Under the pieces are notes generated by a model. The model saw nothing but the letters and a program-made list of their open reading frames with translations. It was not told where the DNA came from and searched no databases. The translations under genes and the position numbers were made by a program. This document shows positions 51,250 to 61,969 of a stretch of DNA of 64,000 nt, in pieces; position 1 is the stretch's first letter, and every line of letters begins with the position of its first letter. Origin of the DNA: Pseudomonadota bacterium (GTDB taxonomy: Bacteria; Pseudomonadota; Gammaproteobacteria; Ga0077536); assembly GCA_016719885.1 (NCBI GenBank), contig JADJYF010000010.1, forward strand, positions 186,001 through 250,000, in the 5' to 3' direction.

Positions 51250-51681
51250 TTAATTGCGGCAGGACGAAGGACGATACTTGCCTTCGAGGTTGCCACCGGT
51301 GCAATCCCACACCACCTTGCCGCCCGCAGTGCGGGGCTCGAGGGTGATTTCCTGGCCCTGGATGGTGGTGGTGGAGAAGGTCACGGTAATGATGCCATCG
51401 CCGGCGCCGCCGACGTTGACCTTGTCAACCGAGTTGCCGGAGATGGTTTCTTCGTCCGCCATACCCGCCGCGGTGTTGTCGGTCGGCAGGCTGCCGTTGG
51501 CCGAGAAGTATTCCGAGACGGCAGTCTTGCCGGCGCTGGCCAGCGACAGACCTTCGGTCACTTTCGCGCGGATGGTGTAGTCCTGGTAGGCCGGAATCGC
51601 GACCGCGGCCAGGATGCCGATGATCGCCACGACGATCATCAATTCGATAAGGGTAAAGCCCTGTTGCTTCTGCATCTTCAT
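51250..51681 (-). CDS. pilA: PilA, type IV major pilin
   Basis: A 143-residue type IVa pilin. The short leader ends in Gly8 and the mature chain starts FTLIELMIVVAIIGILAAVA, with Glu5 and methylatable Phe1, so it is processed by the PilD peptidase. Two C-terminal Cys (WDCTGG ... PSSCRN) form the D-loop disulfide. Met1 (51681) is preferred: GGAGA lies 8 bases upstream; Met3 is possible. A sigma-54 site and pilSR upstream match normal pilin control. Two Ser beside the last Cys could be glycosylation sites. Confidence 0.96.
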   Translation of the reverse strand: MKMQKQQGFTLIELMIVVAIIGILAAVAIPAYQDYTIRAKVTEGLSLASAGKTAVSEYFSANGSLPTDNTAAGMADEETISGNSVDKVNVGGAGDGIITVTFSTTTIQGQEITLEPRTAGGKVVWDCTGGNLEGKYRPSSCRN

Positions 51682-51824
51682 GTGTCGTCTCTCCTCGAGA
51701 ATTTATTTCGGTTTTTCATTCGCCAGTGAGCCGGCGCGGAGTGCTTATCGGCACGCCGCCCGTAAAACTTCGCTCGCCTGTGTTCGTACCAATGGGCGTC
51801 GGTACGAACGCGTGCGGGAGGGTT

Positions 51825-51840
51825 AGCAGATTCCATGCCA
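51825..51840 (-). promoter_or_regulatory. Sigma-54 (-24/-12) promoter of pilA
   Basis: On the minus strand TGGCATGGAATCTGCT matches the RpoN consensus TGGCAC-N5-TTGCW with correct GG-N10-GC spacing. Transcription would start near 51813, giving a leader of about 130 bases before pilA. The adjacent PilR is a sigma-54 activator. The rest of the 297-base pilR-pilA gap shows no gene. Confidence 0.7.
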
Positions 51841-51978
51841 TGCGTGGTGATGGGCGGCAAGGCGCTGAATTCATTGATCTCGAACTTCCGGCACCCTGGC
51901 AATCCGCCCACGCATTCCGCGCAGACCGCCCGACCCGCGTCACAATGTGACGCAATTCGTCAGATCCCGTCCGTCCCG

Positions 51979-53301
51979 CTAGCCCTCGATGCCCAACTTC
52001 TGCAGGCGATAGCGCAGCGCCCGAAAGCTGATGCCCAAGAGCTTGGCGGCACGGGTCTTGTTCCAGCGCGTCTGTTCGAGCGCGGCGAGGATGCGGCTGC
52101 GCTCGACGTCGTCCAGGTAGTCCTGCAGTTCCGCCGCGCCGGCGGCGGGAGCGGCACCGGCCCGCTGGCCTTCCGGCAGCCTGAGGTCGGGCACCCGGAT
52201 CTCGTCGTTCTCGCACAGCGTCAAGGCACGTTCGAGGATGTTCTCCAACTCGCGGACATTGCCCGGGAAGGCGTAGCTGCGCAGGGCCGCCAGGGCATCG
52301 TCGGCCAGGCACGGGGTGCCCATGCCGAACTCTTCGCTCTTGTTGGCGAGAAAATGCTCGACCAGCAGCGGAATGTCGTCGGCGCGTTCGCGCAGCGGCG
52401 GCACGTTGAGCTCGATGACGTTGATGCGGTAGTACAGGTCCTGGCGGAATTCGCCGGCCTCGACCAGGTCCGCCAGCTTCTTGTGGGTGGCCGACAGGAT
52501 GCGGCAGTCGACCGCCACCTCGGCGTCGGCGCCTATCGGCCGCACGCGCTTCTCCTGGATGGCGCGCAGCAGTTTGACCTGCATGTGCAGCGGCAGCTCG
52601 GCCACTTCGTCGAGGAACAGCGTGCCGCCATCGGCGGCCTGGAACAGGCCCGGCTTGTCGGCCACCGCGCCGGTGAAGCTGCCTTTCCTGTGGCCGAACA
52701 GTTCGCTTTCCATCAGTTCGTCCGGAATCGCACCGCAGTTGACCGGCACGAAGGCGGCCATGGCGCGCGCACCCTGTTCGTGGATGAGACGCGCCACCAG
52801 TTCCTTGCCGGTACCCGACTCGCCGCTGATATAGACCGGCGCCTGGCTGCGGGCGAGCTTGGCGACCGTGGCGCGCAGCCGTTCGATGGCGTCCGAGGCG
52901 CCGATCAGGGCGCGCGATTCGGCGGTCGGCGAGCCGCGCAGCTTCAAGGCCTGGGTGATGAGATTGCGCAGGTCCTTCAGGTCGACCGGCTTGGTGACGA
53001 AATCGAAGGCGCCGGACTTCAGCGCCGTGATGGCCGATTCCATGTTGCCATGGGCGGTGATCACCGCCACCGGCATGCCGGGATGACGACGCGCGATGTC
53101 GGCCACCAGGTCCAGCCCGTTGCCATCCGGCAGGCGCATGTCGGTCAGGCACAGATCGAAGTGCTCCTGCTTGAGCAGCGCCAGCGCCTCGGCGATGTTG
53201 GCGGCCGGACTCGCGTGTACGCCCATGCGCCCGAGCGTGATGCCGAGCAGTTCGCGGATGTCGGGCTCGTCGTCGACGATCAACGCGCGTTTGTCGCTCA
53301 T
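51979..53301 (-). CDS. pilR: PilR, sigma-54-dependent response regulator of pilin expression
   Basis: A 440-residue NtrC-type regulator: receiver domain (about 5-120, phosphoacceptor Asp in LCLTDMRLPDG), AAA+ sigma-54 activation domain (about 135-365: Walker A GESGTGKE, the sigma-54-contacting loop GSFTGA, Walker B GGTLFLDEVAEL) and a C-terminal Fis-type helix-turn-helix. It is coupled to pilS by a 4-base overlap. It should activate pilA from the -24/-12 element 139-154 bases downstream of its stop. Confidence 0.96.
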   Translation of the reverse strand: MSDKRALIVDDEPDIRELLGITLGRMGVHASPAANIAEALALLKQEHFDLCLTDMRLPDGNGLDLVADIARRHPGMPVAVITAHGNMESAITALKSGAFDFVTKPVDLKDLRNLITQALKLRGSPTAESRALIGASDAIERLRATVAKLARSQAPVYISGESGTGKELVARLIHEQGARAMAAFVPVNCGAIPDELMESELFGHRKGSFTGAVADKPGLFQAADGGTLFLDEVAELPLHMQVKLLRAIQEKRVRPIGADAEVAVDCRILSATHKKLADLVEAGEFRQDLYYRINVIELNVPPLRERADDIPLLVEHFLANKSEEFGMGTPCLADDALAALRSYAFPGNVRELENILERALTLCENDEIRVPDLRLPEGQRAGAAPAAGAAELQDYLDDVERSRILAALEQTRWNKTRAAKLLGISFRALRYRLQKLGIEG

Positions 53302-54926
53302 ACCTCTCCAATCCTTTGTTGCCGGCCGGGATGTGCAAACACGATGCGAAAGCGGCAGCCGCGCTGGCGTTCGATCAATTGCAGCGAGGCCTGGTTGGAT
53401 TCACACAGCTCGCGCGCAATGTACAGCCCGAGTCCGGTGCCACTCGATTCGGTGGTGGCGAACGGTTCGAACAGGCGGTCCGAGATGGCTTCGGACAGGC
53501 CCGGCCCGCTATCGACCACGTCGAGGAACGGGCGACCGTTACTCTCGATGATGCCAGCTTCGAAACGCAGCAGCGGCGTGCCCGCGGCATAGCGCAGGCC
53601 GTTCTCGGAAAGATTCCACAGCACCTGCTGCAACTGGCTCTTGTCTATCTTGACCACTATCGGCTCGTGCAGCCAGGTCAGCGCCAGTTCGCCGTCGTCG
53701 AGCTCGAAACGCTCGGCGAGTTCGGCGCGGAACTGCTCCAGCCAGGGCCGCAGGGCGAAGCTCTCGGACACCACGTCGTGGCGGCGGCCGATGGTCATGA
53801 CGTTCTCGATGATGGCGTTCACGCGTTGCGCGTGTTGCAGCACGATGTCGGTCAGGCGCCGATCCTGGCTGGTCAGATCGGGCGATTCCGACAATAACTG
53901 GGCGGCATGGCTGATGGCGCCGAGCGGGTTGCGGATTTCATGGGCGATGCTGGCGGTCAGGCGCCCGAGCGAGGCGAGCTTCAACTGCTGGGCGCGCTGG
54001 CGGGTTTCGGCGGCATCTTCCAGGAATACCAGCGTGCCGTGCTGCTCGGGCTCGCCGGTGCCGAGCTCGGTGAATGACACGAGGGCGTTGATGCTGCCGT
54101 GCCCGCCGATGGTGGCGGCCGGGTTCTCGCCGCTGCCGAGCCAGCCGCGGAACGAATCATGGAGAGAGGCGGAGATATCGGCCAGCGCGCCGCGCAGTTG
54201 ATGGCTTTCGTGGCCCAGGATCTCGGCCGCCGCGTCGTTGGCCAACACCACCGCTCCGTTGCTGTCGAGCACCATGATGCCGGCACGCATGCGCCTGACG
54301 ATGTGTTCGTTGAGGCGTGAAAGATGCTCGATGTCGAGCGCGCGCGCCGCCGCCAGCGCTTCACCGCGGCGCGCTCGCTCGGCCAGCGCCGAGGCCAGCA
54401 CGGCGGTGCCGAAACAGGCCGCGCCGAGCAGGCCGGCCTGGGTGTAGTTGGCCGCCGAATAGCCGTCGTAGAGCGTGCCCAGAAAGGTTTCACCGAGCAG
54501 CGCCATGCTGGCCAACGCCGCGAAGAACACCGCCGCGCGTCCCGACGCCAGCAGGCACGCGCCGGCCACTGACATCACCAGCAGGATGCCGATGCCACTG
54601 GTCACGCCGCCGGCGGCATGCATGAGCAGGGAGGTCGCACCGACATCGGCCAGCACGCCGCCGTAGACCTGCAGTCGATAGGTCAGGCCGCGCTGCTCGA
54701 CCAGGAACATCGCGCCGATGGCGAACACCAGGTAGCCCAGCGCGGAGCCGACGAACAGGCGTGTATCAACATCGGACAGGTTGGGCGGCAGCTTGCCCGA
54801 CAGGCTGAGGATGGTGAAAACGCCGGCGATGACGATGCGATAGAAATTAAAGTAGCGCAGCGCGTTCCAGTTGTTGTGTTGAACGCGTTGCCGCACCTCG
54901 TGGGCGCGCGTCGCGGCCTGCGTCAT
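53298..54926 (-). CDS. pilS: PilS, sensor histidine kinase
   Basis: A 542-residue membrane histidine kinase with about six N-terminal transmembrane helices (30-200), a PAS domain (about 210-310), a HisKA dimerisation domain with HEIRNPLGAI (phosphorylated His) and a C-terminal HATPase (NLSENGLRYAAG, DSGPGLSE, SGTGLGLYIAREL). In Pseudomonas PilS senses pilin in the inner membrane and sets PilR phosphorylation. It overlaps PP0621 by 4 bases. Confidence 0.95.
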   Translation of the reverse strand: MTQAATRAHEVRQRVQHNNWNALRYFNFYRIVIAGVFTILSLSGKLPPNLSDVDTRLFVGSALGYLVFAIGAMFLVEQRGLTYRLQVYGGVLADVGATSLLMHAAGGVTSGIGILLVMSVAGACLLASGRAAVFFAALASMALLGETFLGTLYDGYSAANYTQAGLLGAACFGTAVLASALAERARRGEALAAARALDIEHLSRLNEHIVRRMRAGIMVLDSNGAVVLANDAAAEILGHESHQLRGALADISASLHDSFRGWLGSGENPAATIGGHGSINALVSFTELGTGEPEQHGTLVFLEDAAETRQRAQQLKLASLGRLTASIAHEIRNPLGAISHAAQLLSESPDLTSQDRRLTDIVLQHAQRVNAIIENVMTIGRRHDVVSESFALRPWLEQFRAELAERFELDDGELALTWLHEPIVVKIDKSQLQQVLWNLSENGLRYAAGTPLLRFEAGIIESNGRPFLDVVDSGPGLSEAISDRLFEPFATTESSGTGLGLYIARELCESNQASLQLIERQRGCRFRIVFAHPGRQQRIGEV

Positions 54927-55159
54927 GCGCGTGGCCGCGCCTGCTCGGCCTGATCGGCATGCGCCGCCGAACAGTAGTGCTGACCGTGACGAGCGATCGC
55001 TTCATTGCTCGGCAGGTAGACCTGGCAGTGGGCGCAGCGCACCGTCCGCGCTTCCACGGTTGCACGCTTGGGGTGCGTGCCGACGGCGACCTTCACACGT
55101 CGCATCACCATCAACACCACGACCACCAACAACACCAACAGGATCAAACGTACGAGCAT
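54923..55159 (-). CDS. PP0621-family small zinc-ribbon membrane protein
   Basis: A 78-residue protein with one N-terminal helix (VRLILLVLLVVVVLMVMRR) and a C-terminal Cys-rich motif (CAHCQVYLPSNEAIARHGQHYC) resembling a treble-clef zinc site. This family commonly precedes pilS. Function unknown. The three-gene unit PP0621-pilS-pilR is overlapping throughout. Confidence 0.88.
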   Translation of the reverse strand: MLVRLILLVLLVVVVLMVMRRVKVAVGTHPKRATVEARTVRCAHCQVYLPSNEAIARHGQHYCSAAHADQAEQARPRA

Positions 55160-55390
55160 TCAGAGCGCCTCCGCGCAAGCGGGCGCGTTCACCGTCGCAG
55201 TCATGACAAAGCGGGGGTGAACCGCCATACTGCGTGACCTCGCTCCGTCGCCGACCGCGGCCGTATGTTCACCTTTTGATCCGTCCGACTCAAGGCGGTT
55301 GGTGATAAGCTTGGCCGTCATCGGTGCCGGTATCCGCTGTCCGTGAAGGGACCAGCCGCAGCACACGCAAACGGGACGCTTCCGGGTGGT

Positions 55391-55434
55391 GCCCGCCCCC
55401 GGGGGGGCCCGGGCGCCCGGGGGCCGCCCCCGGG
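55391..55434. other. 44-base G/C-only tract upstream of sucC
   Basis: An uninterrupted run of G and C with a G7 homopolymer, a perfect palindrome CCCGGGCGCCCGGG (55408-55421) and a hairpin with 8-bp arms CCCGGGGG / CCCCCGGG around CCG (55416-55434). It lies 24 bases before the sucC start, just upstream of its GGAGGGGG ribosome-binding site. It may be a regulatory hairpin or a sequencing artefact. Nothing else was seen in 55160-55458. Confidence 0.5.
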
Positions 55435-55458
55435 TTTCACCGGCGCGGAGGGGGCTAG

Positions 55459-57500
<2,042 letters not shown>

Positions 57501-57506
57501 GCACAG

Positions 57507-57548
57507 GCCGGCGTCGCGCGCGGCGTTGAACGCGACGCGCGCGCCGGC
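57507..57548 (+). other. Long GC-rich hairpin directly before nadE
   Basis: Outer arms GCCGGCG (57507-57513) and CGCCGGC (57542-57548) pair perfectly; the interior is partly paired and very GC-rich. It ends 6 bases before the nadE ATG and no Shine-Dalgarno is visible, so it may serve as a terminator-like or translational structure between sucD and nadE. Confidence 0.4.
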
Positions 57549-57554
57549 AATGAC

Positions 57555-59192
57555 ATGAGTTCCGAACTCCGCCTCGCCCTGGCGCAAGCCAATTTCTGTG
57601 TCGGCGACATCGCCGGCAATCGCGACATCATCATCGACCTTGCGCTCCGCGCGCGCGAAGCCGGCGCCGACGTGGTGGTGATGCCGGAACTCGCCATCAC
57701 CGGCTACCCGCCCGAGGATCTCCTGTTCCGCCCCGGCCTGCATGCGCGGGTCAAGGCGGCGCTCGCTGCAATCGCGGCGCGCGTGAGCGGCATTCACCTC
57801 GTGCTCGGCTATCCCGAACCGGAAGGCGACCTGCTCTACAACAGTTGCCTGGTGCTGCGTGACGGCGAGGTGCTCGCCAACTACCGCAAGCAGCATCTGC
57901 CCAACTACGCGGTGTTCGACGAGAAACGCTACTTCACGCCCGGCGATGCGGCGGTGGTGGTCGACATCAAGGGCGTGCGCATGGGCCTGTCCATCTGTGA
58001 GGACATCTGGACGCCCGCCAGCGCCGCCCAGGCACGTGCCGCCGGCGCCGACTTCATCTGCAACATCAACGCCTCGCCCTATCACCTGCGCAAGGCGCCG
58101 GAGCGTCTCGCGGCGGTGCGCGCGGCGGTCGCGGCCGGCGGTATTCCGGTCGCCTACGTCAATACCGTCGGCGGCCAGGATGAACTGGTGTTCGACGGTG
58201 GTTCGTTCGCCATGAATGCCGATGGCGCGGTGGCCGCCCAGGCGCCGGCCTTCGTCGAGGACCTCATGCCCGTGCGCGTGGCGCGCGGCGCGCACGGCGT
58301 CACCCTGCACGGCCCGCACCAGGAAGCCGAGAGCAATGAAGTCGAAGCCGAAGTCTACGATGCGCTGGTGCTCGGCATCCGCGATTACATCGGCAAGAAC
58401 CGCTTCCAGGGCTGCGTGCTGGGTTTGTCCGGCGGCATCGATTCGGCGCTGACGCTCGCGCTGGCGGTTGACGCGCTGGGCGCGGAACGGGTGATGGCGG
58501 TATCCATGCCGTCGCGCTACACCGCCGACATGAGCATAGACGACGCGCGCGAACAGGCTGACAACATGGGCTGTGAATTCCACCTCGTGCCCATCGAGCA
58601 ACCGGTGGGCGCGTTTGCCGACGTGCTGGCACCGGTGCTCGCCGGCCGCGACGCGGGTGTCGCCGCCGAGAACGTGCAGGCCCGCGCGCGCGGTGTGATC
58701 CTGATGGCGATTTCCAATGCCAGCGGGCGCATGGTGTTGACCACCGGCAACAAGAGCGAGATGGCGGTCGGCTACGCAACGCTGTACGGCGACATGGCGG
58801 GCGGCTTCGCGCCGCTGAAAGACATCCCCAAGCTCTTGGTCTATCGCCTGTGCAACTGGCGCAATGCGCAGTCGCCGGTCATCCCGGCGCGCGTCATCGA
58901 GCGCCCGCCGAGCGCCGAACTGCGTCCCGACCAGAAGGACTCTGATTCGTTGCCACCCTACGAAGTGCTGGACCCGATCCTCGAGCGCTACATCGAACTC
59001 GACCAGACCCCGCACCAGATAGCAGCGCTGGGCTTCGATCTCGCGACCGTGAAACGGGTGGCGGCGATGGTCGATCGAAATGAATACAAGCGCCGCCAGG
59101 CGGCGCCCGGCGTACGCATCAGCCGCCGCGCCTTCGGCCGCGACCGGCGCTTTCCGATCACCTCACGCTATAACGAGCAGGACGAGACCTGA
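57555..59192 (+). CDS. nadE: NadE, glutamine-dependent NAD+ synthetase
   Basis: A 545-residue two-domain enzyme completing NAD synthesis from nicotinate adenine dinucleotide. The N-terminal nitrilase-type amidase (about 5-265) has the triad Glu (VVMPELAITGYPPEDL), Lys (YRKQHLPNY) and Cys (GLSICEDIW). The C-terminal synthetase (about 275-540) has the pyrophosphatase loop GLSGGIDSALTLA and the GNKSEMAVGY motif. It follows sucD by 54 bases; a family B REP pair follows its stop. Confidence 0.96.
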   Translation: MSSELRLALAQANFCVGDIAGNRDIIIDLALRAREAGADVVVMPELAITGYPPEDLLFRPGLHARVKAALAAIAARVSGIHLVLGYPEPEGDLLYNSCLVLRDGEVLANYRKQHLPNYAVFDEKRYFTPGDAAVVVDIKGVRMGLSICEDIWTPASAAQARAAGADFICNINASPYHLRKAPERLAAVRAAVAAGGIPVAYVNTVGGQDELVFDGGSFAMNADGAVAAQAPAFVEDLMPVRVARGAHGVTLHGPHQEAESNEVEAEVYDALVLGIRDYIGKNRFQGCVLGLSGGIDSALTLALAVDALGAERVMAVSMPSRYTADMSIDDAREQADNMGCEFHLVPIEQPVGAFADVLAPVLAGRDAGVAAENVQARARGVILMAISNASGRMVLTTGNKSEMAVGYATLYGDMAGGFAPLKDIPKLLVYRLCNWRNAQSPVIPARVIERPPSAELRPDQKDSDSLPPYEVLDPILERYIELDQTPHQIAALGFDLATVKRVAAMVDRNEYKRRQAAPGVRISRRAFGRDRRFPITSRYNEQDET

Positions 59193-59204
59193 CTATCTAA
59201 ACAT

Positions 59205-59282
59205 GTGGGTCAGGCTTTAGCCTGACACCGGTAGTTTAGCCATCGCCTCCCATATCGAATGTCAGACTGAAGTCTGACCCAC
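59205..59282. repeat. REP pair, family B (inward) with a compensatory stem change
   Basis: GTGG (59205-59208) with stem-loop GTCAGGCTTTAGCCTGAC (59209-59226), a 34-base spacer, then GTCAGACTGAAGTCTGAC (59261-59278) with CCAC. The left stem has an A-T to G-C double change relative to other copies and a TT loop, so base pairing is preserved. Lies between convergent nadE and bamD. Confidence 0.9.
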
Positions 59283-59291
59283 AGGGCATTA

Positions 59292-60095
59292 CTACCTGAC
59301 CCGCGTCTCCTTCACTTCCTCGATGCCCGGGTAATTCGGGAAGTTGAGTTCCAGCACGCGCAGCGCGTCGTTGGACAGGTCATCGAGTTCGAGAATCTTG
59401 TAGGACTTGGCCATCAGCACCAGCGCTTCCGGCATGGCCGGCGTCTGCTGGTAGTTCTCGACCACGTAGCGGGCGCGGTTGGCGGCGGCCACGAAGGCGC
59501 CGCGACGCATGTAGTAATTGGCCACGTTCACTTCATGCTGGGCAAGCAGGTTGCGCAGGTGACGCATGCGCAGCTGCGCGTCGTCCACGTACTTGCTTTC
59601 CGGGAAGCGCTTGATGACCTCGGCGAAATCGTTGAACGACTTCAGCGCCGCGCCCGGGTCGCGCTGCGAAGGGTCGCGATTGATGTAGCGCTCGGCGAGG
59701 CCCTGGCCGGCGCCGAAGTTGACCAGCCCACGCAGGTAATAGGCGTAGGCCATGTTGGAGTGCGAGGGATAGAGCTTCATGAAGCGGTCCAGCGTCGAAA
59801 TCGCCGAGGCCGGTTCGTCGGTCTTGTAATAGCAGTACGCCAGCTCGAGCTGCGCCTGCTGGGTGTAGACGCCGAACGGGTAGCGCGACTGCAGCTTCTC
59901 GTAATACTCGATGGCCGAGCCGCAGGTGCCGCCGTCGAGATGATCCTTGGCCGCCTGGTAGAGGCGATCCTCGGGCCAACGCGACATCTCCTTGTCTTTG
60001 TCGGTTTCGCTGGGGAGCAGGCCGCAGCCGGCGGAGAGCGCGCACAGGCACACAAACAGGACGCGCGCGAGCGCAGGGCTGAGCTTGGAAGTCAT
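59292..60095 (-). CDS. bamD: BamD, outer-membrane assembly lipoprotein
   Basis: A 267-residue lipoprotein of the BAM complex that folds outer-membrane proteins. Lipobox ALSAGC (Cys24) follows a signal peptide. Five TPR-like repeats occupy about 45-250 (AAKDHLDGGTCGSAIEYYEKLQSRYPFG ... VEVNFPNYPGIEE-like end). Length is a little above E. coli BamD (245). The promoter candidate at 60152-60181 is 56 bases upstream of the ATG. Confidence 0.96.
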   Translation of the reverse strand: MTSKLSPALARVLFVCLCALSAGCGLLPSETDKDKEMSRWPEDRLYQAAKDHLDGGTCGSAIEYYEKLQSRYPFGVYTQQAQLELAYCYYKTDEPASAISTLDRFMKLYPSHSNMAYAYYLRGLVNFGAGQGLAERYINRDPSQRDPGAALKSFNDFAEVIKRFPESKYVDDAQLRMRHLRNLLAQHEVNVANYYMRRGAFVAAANRARYVVENYQQTPAMPEALVLMAKSYKILELDDLSNDALRVLELNFPNYPGIEEVKETRVR

Positions 60096-60151
60096 CTAAC
60101 GTAGAATCCCCGCGTGGGTGTGGGTGAGAAGCGCGGTCGTAAGCGCGTCGT

Positions 60152-60181
60152 ATTGTAGTGGCGGAATTTTCGACAAGGCAA
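60152..60181 (-). promoter_or_regulatory. Sigma-70-like promoter of bamD
   Basis: On the minus strand TTGCCT (60181-60176) and TACAAT (60157-60152) are separated by 18 bases, in the 153-base divergent gap between bamD and rluD. Confidence 0.5.
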
Positions 60182-60248
60182 TGAACGTGATGGTTGCACC
60201 GTCGGCAGGTCCGTCCCGAGCCCTTGCATCCCAACGCGTGCGGCGCCC

Positions 60249-61226
60249 GTGAGCGCCGGCGTCACCGAGCATCATCGCGTCGAGTTGCCGCCGGCGGTCG
60301 ACGGCTTGCGTCTGGACCAGGCCCTGGCGCGGGTCCTCACGCAATATTCGCGCAGCCTCATCAAGCAATGGATGGACGCCGGCCAGGTGACGCACCGGGG
60401 CGTTGCGCTCAAACCGCGCGCGGCGGCGCGCGCCGGCGAAGTCATCGACGTCATCGCCACGCTCGACGCCGCCGGCGAACTCGAAGCGCAGGCGGTCGAG
60501 TTCCGGCTGGCGCACGTCGACCCGCACGTCCTCGTCATCGACAAGCCGGTCGGCCTGGTCGTGCATCCGGGCGCCGGCAACCCTGATCACACCCTGGTCA
60601 ACGGCCTCCTGGCGCGCTTTCCCGAGCTCGCCGCCCTGCCCCGCGCCGGACTCGTACATCGCATCGACAAGGACACCTCCGGCCTGCTGGTGGCGGCGCG
60701 CACACCGCAGGCCTTTCAGACCCTGGTGCGGGCGCTGGCGCGGCGCGACATTCATCGCCACTACCTGGCCGTGGTGAACGGCGTGCTGGTGGCCGGCGGC
60801 ACCATCGACGCCGCCATCGCCCGCGATCCGCAGCAGCGCACGCGCATGCGCGTGATGCCGGGCGGGCGCGCCGCCGTCACCCATTACCGGGTGGCCGAGC
60901 GTTACCGCGCTCACACCTTGCTCGAAGTCGAACTCGAAACCGGCCGCACGCACCAGATCCGCGTGCATCTCGCGTGGCGCGGCCATCCGCTGGTCGGCGA
61001 CAGTCGCTACGGCGGGCGGCCCCATTTGCCGCCGGCGGCGACGCCCGCGCTGCGCGACACCCTGCAACATTTTCCGCGCCAGGCGCTGCACGCCTGGCGG
61101 CTGGCCTTCACCCATCCGCTCGACGGCGCCGAGCTGGAATTCGAATCGCCGCCGCCGGCCGATTTCGAGCACCTGCTCGGCGTGCTGCGCGACGACCTCG
61201 ACGCCCACCAAGATGAGATGCCATGA
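60249..61226 (+). CDS. rluD: RluD, 23S rRNA pseudouridine synthase
   Basis: A 325-residue pseudouridine synthase modifying helix 69 of 23S rRNA. An N-terminal S4 RNA-binding domain (about 15-75) precedes the catalytic domain with the Asp in HRIDKDTSGLLV. GRTHQIRVHLAWRGHPLVGD is the RluD signature. It starts with GTG and overlaps pgeF by 4 bases. Divergent from bamD, as usual. Confidence 0.95.
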   Translation: MSAGVTEHHRVELPPAVDGLRLDQALARVLTQYSRSLIKQWMDAGQVTHRGVALKPRAAARAGEVIDVIATLDAAGELEAQAVEFRLAHVDPHVLVIDKPVGLVVHPGAGNPDHTLVNGLLARFPELAALPRAGLVHRIDKDTSGLLVAARTPQAFQTLVRALARRDIHRHYLAVVNGVLVAGGTIDAAIARDPQQRTRMRVMPGGRAAVTHYRVAERYRAHTLLEVELETGRTHQIRVHLAWRGHPLVGDSRYGGRPHLPPAATPALRDTLQHFPRQALHAWRLAFTHPLDGAELEFESPPPADFEHLLGVLRDDLDAHQDEMP

Positions 61227-61969
61227 ACGCCACGCCACGATGCTTGGCGATCGACTGGCCGGCGCCCGCCACCGTGCGCGCTGCCTTCAGCACGCGACAG
61301 GGCGGCGTCAGCCAGGGCGCCTACGCCAGCCTCAATCTCGGCAGCCATGTGGGCGACGAACCGGCGGCGGTTTCCACCAACCGCGCGGCGCTGGCCGCTC
61401 ATCTCGGTCTGGCCGAAGGCCCGTGCTGGCTGGAACAGGTGCACAGCGACATCCTGCTCGACCTCGACGACCCGGCCGCTGCGCGGCGCGGCGATGCCGC
61501 CATCACCCGCAGCGTCGGCCGCGTTGCGGCGGTGATGGTGGCCGACTGCCTGCCGGTGCTGTTGTGTGACGCCGCCGGGCGCCAGGTGGCGGCGGTGCAT
61601 GCCGGCTGGCGCGGCCTGGCCTGCGAACTCATTGCCAAGACCGTGGCGCGCTTCGATGCGCCGGCCGCCGGCCTGCATGCCTGGCTGGGACCGGCCATCG
61701 GCGCCAATGCCTACACGGTGGGCGATGAGCTGCGCGCGCGCTTCGTGGCGCAGGACGCGCGCCTGGCGGCGGGCTTCACCGAGCGCGCCGGCCGCTGGCA
61801 CCTGGATCTCGCGCGCATCGCCGAACTGCAACTCGCCGCGCTCGGCGTCACCAGCATCACTTCCAGCGGCATCTGCGTACACGATGATGCCCGCAACTAC
61901 TTCTCCTACCGCCGCGACGGCGACACCGGTCGCATGGCGGCGCTGATCTGGATCAACGGCCCGCCTTGA
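61223..61969 (+). CDS. pgeF: PgeF (YfiH), peptidoglycan editing factor / multicopper polyphenol oxidase-fold
   Basis: A 248-residue laccase-fold protein of the YfiH/PgeF family. Conserved metal-binding residues are in LEQVHS, VADCLPVLL, VHAGWRGL and the C-terminal CVHDDARNYFSYRRDG. In E. coli it edits cytosolic murein precursors by removing wrongly incorporated serine. Couples with rluD. Its stop codon lies in the -35 of the clpB promoter. Confidence 0.94.
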   Translation: MNATPRCLAIDWPAPATVRAAFSTRQGGVSQGAYASLNLGSHVGDEPAAVSTNRAALAAHLGLAEGPCWLEQVHSDILLDLDDPAAARRGDAAITRSVGRVAAVMVADCLPVLLCDAAGRQVAAVHAGWRGLACELIAKTVARFDAPAAGLHAWLGPAIGANAYTVGDELRARFVAQDARLAAGFTERAGRWHLDLARIAELQLAALGVTSITSSGICVHDDARNYFSYRRDGDTGRMAALIWINGPP

